Source: Gossypium raimondii
Lineage: Eukaryota; Streptophyta; Magnoliopsida; Malvales; Malvaceae
Reading direction: 5' to 3'
Length of the DNA stretch: 64,000 nt
Assembly: GCF_025698545.1 (NCBI RefSeq)
Contig: NC_068567.1
Span: 7,192,001 to 7,256,000 of the forward strand
Below, in pieces: positions 62,574 through 64,000 of this stretch. Position 1 is the stretch's first letter, and every line of letters starts with the position of its first letter. The notes under the pieces were generated by a model, which saw nothing but the letters and a program-made list of their open reading frames with translations, did not search any database and was not told the DNA's origin. The position numbers were made by a program, and so were the translations under genes.

Positions 62574-63231
62574 TGTTCATGGGTCGGGTCTAAACATAAT
62601 ATTAACTTACTTTATGTTTTCCCAAGCTTAACCTGACCCAGAATATGAACCTAAAATTTGTCCAAGCCTGTTCACATTTGCAAAAGACTAACCCAAGCTT
62701 ATCTTAGGCTCATCCATTTTTTTTAATTTAAAAAATATATATTTATATTATTTAAATTTAATATTTTTTTATTTATTGAAACATTTTGTATATTCATCTT
62801 AATATTATTTTAATGTTTACATTAGAGTAATATTATATATCTTGTCACATCCCAAAAATTAAGTTAGTAGACATTGAGTTAGTGAAACCAAGAATGGTCA
62901 CGTCCTATTTTTGAATTAAGGTTGTGAAAATTTTGTTAAGTGAGTTAAACTGGTTTAGTGGTTAGGTGTGTTGCTTGTGTGTGTGAGGTTCTGAGTTCGA
63001 ATTCTTTTCTATTTCACGTACAAAGATTCAAACACAAAACCAAAGGGTAAGCTGAAGCCTTACATATAGTAGTTCAAAAATAGGGGTTAGGACAAAAATA
63101 ACTAAAATTCAAGGTTTTGAGCAGGCCTCATTTTTTTGCCCAAACCCATTTCCGGGCCTAATATTTACTCAAATCCTCTCAAATTTTAGACGAGCCTTCG
63201 AATCCAGGCTGGTAGCCCAACCCATGAACAT
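62574..63231 (-). mobile_element. Non-autonomous TIR-like repeat family, copy 4 (reverse, interrupted)
   Basis: Best-preserved ends of the family: TGTTCATGGG at 62574 and CCCATGAACA ending at 63231. The interior matches the other copies in reverse up to about 62840, and again after about 63105. Between lies an unrelated insertion. Confidence 0.65.
62843..63066 (+). mobile_element. Insertion with tRNA-like A/B boxes (possible SINE)
   Basis: Interrupts the repeat at 62574-63231. Contains TGGTTTAGTGGTTAGG (box-A-like, near 62950) and GAGTTCGAATTC (box-B-like, near 62993), spaced as in a tRNA-derived Pol III promoter. Starts near TGTCACATCCC and ends near CCTTACA, so a small LTR-type fragment is an alternative. 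Confidence 0.4.
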
Positions 63232-64000
63232 GCCTAATTATATCCAAGGTTTAAAACTTATATTTACCTTTGAAAATGTAATACATCTTACAATTGAGCC
63301 CAACCCGAATCAAAATTATTTTTATTTAAATTTAATAATAAATGCATAAATATTATATTTAATAGAAGCATCATCCATCACTCAACAACAAAATATTGGC
63401 TTTTTAAAGAATCAATTCAATCATTGATAGTTTAGAACATAGAATATATTTTCTTAAAACTTTATGATAATCCATTTAAATAAATAAAAATGAATACATA
63501 TGTTAAAAGCTTGGCCCATGTTTATACAATCCATGGTTTCCAAGTTGTTATCACTTAAAAGGATTATGTGGAAATATAAAGTGAAATTAAGATTGGATAG
63601 AGCTTGTCCCAAGTGTGAAAAGGCTTTTTTATACAATTTCTTGAAAAGAAAAAGTAGAGAGGTTCTAGAGAGATTCCAAGAGCTTAAATTATATTAAATT
63701 TAATGGATTTTTTTTTCTTGAGAGAGATTAAATTAATGGGATATTGTTAATACTTTTAATTGCTTAATCCCCCCATTAGGGAGCTTGATGGGGAAAAGCA
63801 TAGCAAAAGATGACAAAGGGGCACAAATTCATTGCCCTTGGACACATTACCCTCAAATTCCACCTAATACACCCTTTCTTATGGGATTAAAACACCACTT
63901 TTTTTTTTCTTTTTTAATTGTCACTTCTTTTTCAAAATTATGGCACCAACCCCATACCATATCTTCTCTCTAATTTTGTCATTTACACCAACATTCTTAT
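63232..64000. other. Window end, no gene recognised
   Basis: AT-rich. Short open frames at 63500-63697 and 63785-63973 have no recognisable domain. Confidence 0.4.

Noticed and set aside
62940-63010. tRNA gene
   Set aside because: Only A- and B-box-like words are present. No cloverleaf arms or anticodon stem could be read.

Overview
This is a plant nuclear window. The genes carry many spliced introns, the intergenic DNA is very AT-rich, and the families are typical of land plants (WRKY, R2R3-MYB, class III peroxidase, DUF538, TPS-b terpene synthase, DUF295 F-box). The LTR-type repeats beginning TGTAACACCCC and the gene sequences look like a dicot, most likely Malvaceae and probably cotton (Gossypium). 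That genus call is recognition from memory, not a search result.

Layout. 1-6060: gene-poor, with a decayed LINE 3' half (about 4060-5362). 6396-7750 (+): WRKY48-like transcription factor, three exons. 7751-12560: repeats and MITEs. 12569-13813 (+): class III peroxidase closest to PER40, four exons, first intron GC-AG. 15844-16491 (-): intronless WEX-like 3'-5' exonuclease-fold protein lacking the first acidic motif. 17345-29745: a large inverted duplication. Its left arm holds a broken DUF295 F-box gene (-) head-to-head with an apparently intact PAPS3-type poly(A) polymerase (+, 18354-22440). Its right arm holds mirror copies of both (poly(A) polymerase - and F-box +), each broken, plus a 2.3-kb LTR-type insertion. 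31473-33581 (+): alpha/gamma-adaptin-binding protein p34 (AAGAB-like), six exons. 34914-36913 (-): EMC6, with a 20-nt microexon and a MITE in its 5'UTR intron. 37190-42030: TIR element, LINE fragment and LTR-like debris. 42609-46583 (-): 3' end of a TPS-b terpene synthase pseudogene, split in an intron by a 3.3-kb solo-LTR-like element with a 5-bp target duplication. 47660-48160 (+): DUF538 protein. 48600-56800: repeats. 56824-58477 (-): R2R3-MYB of subgroup 20 (MYB108/MYB78-like). 58700-64000: repeats, no gene recognised.

The genes are independent plant loci, not an operon. The main story is structural. An F-box/poly(A)-polymerase block was duplicated as a near-palindrome, and one polymerase copy then decayed: lost splice sites, frameshifts and loss of a catalytic Asp. 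Both arms share a five-unit array of about 215 bp in which a small exon was copied four extra times inside its own upstream intron. I found no wholly new enzymatic or defence system. The most unusual objects are the exon array in the palindrome, the interrupted terpene synthase, the EMC6 microexon, the GC-AG peroxidase intron and a start-stop uORF in front of WRKY48.
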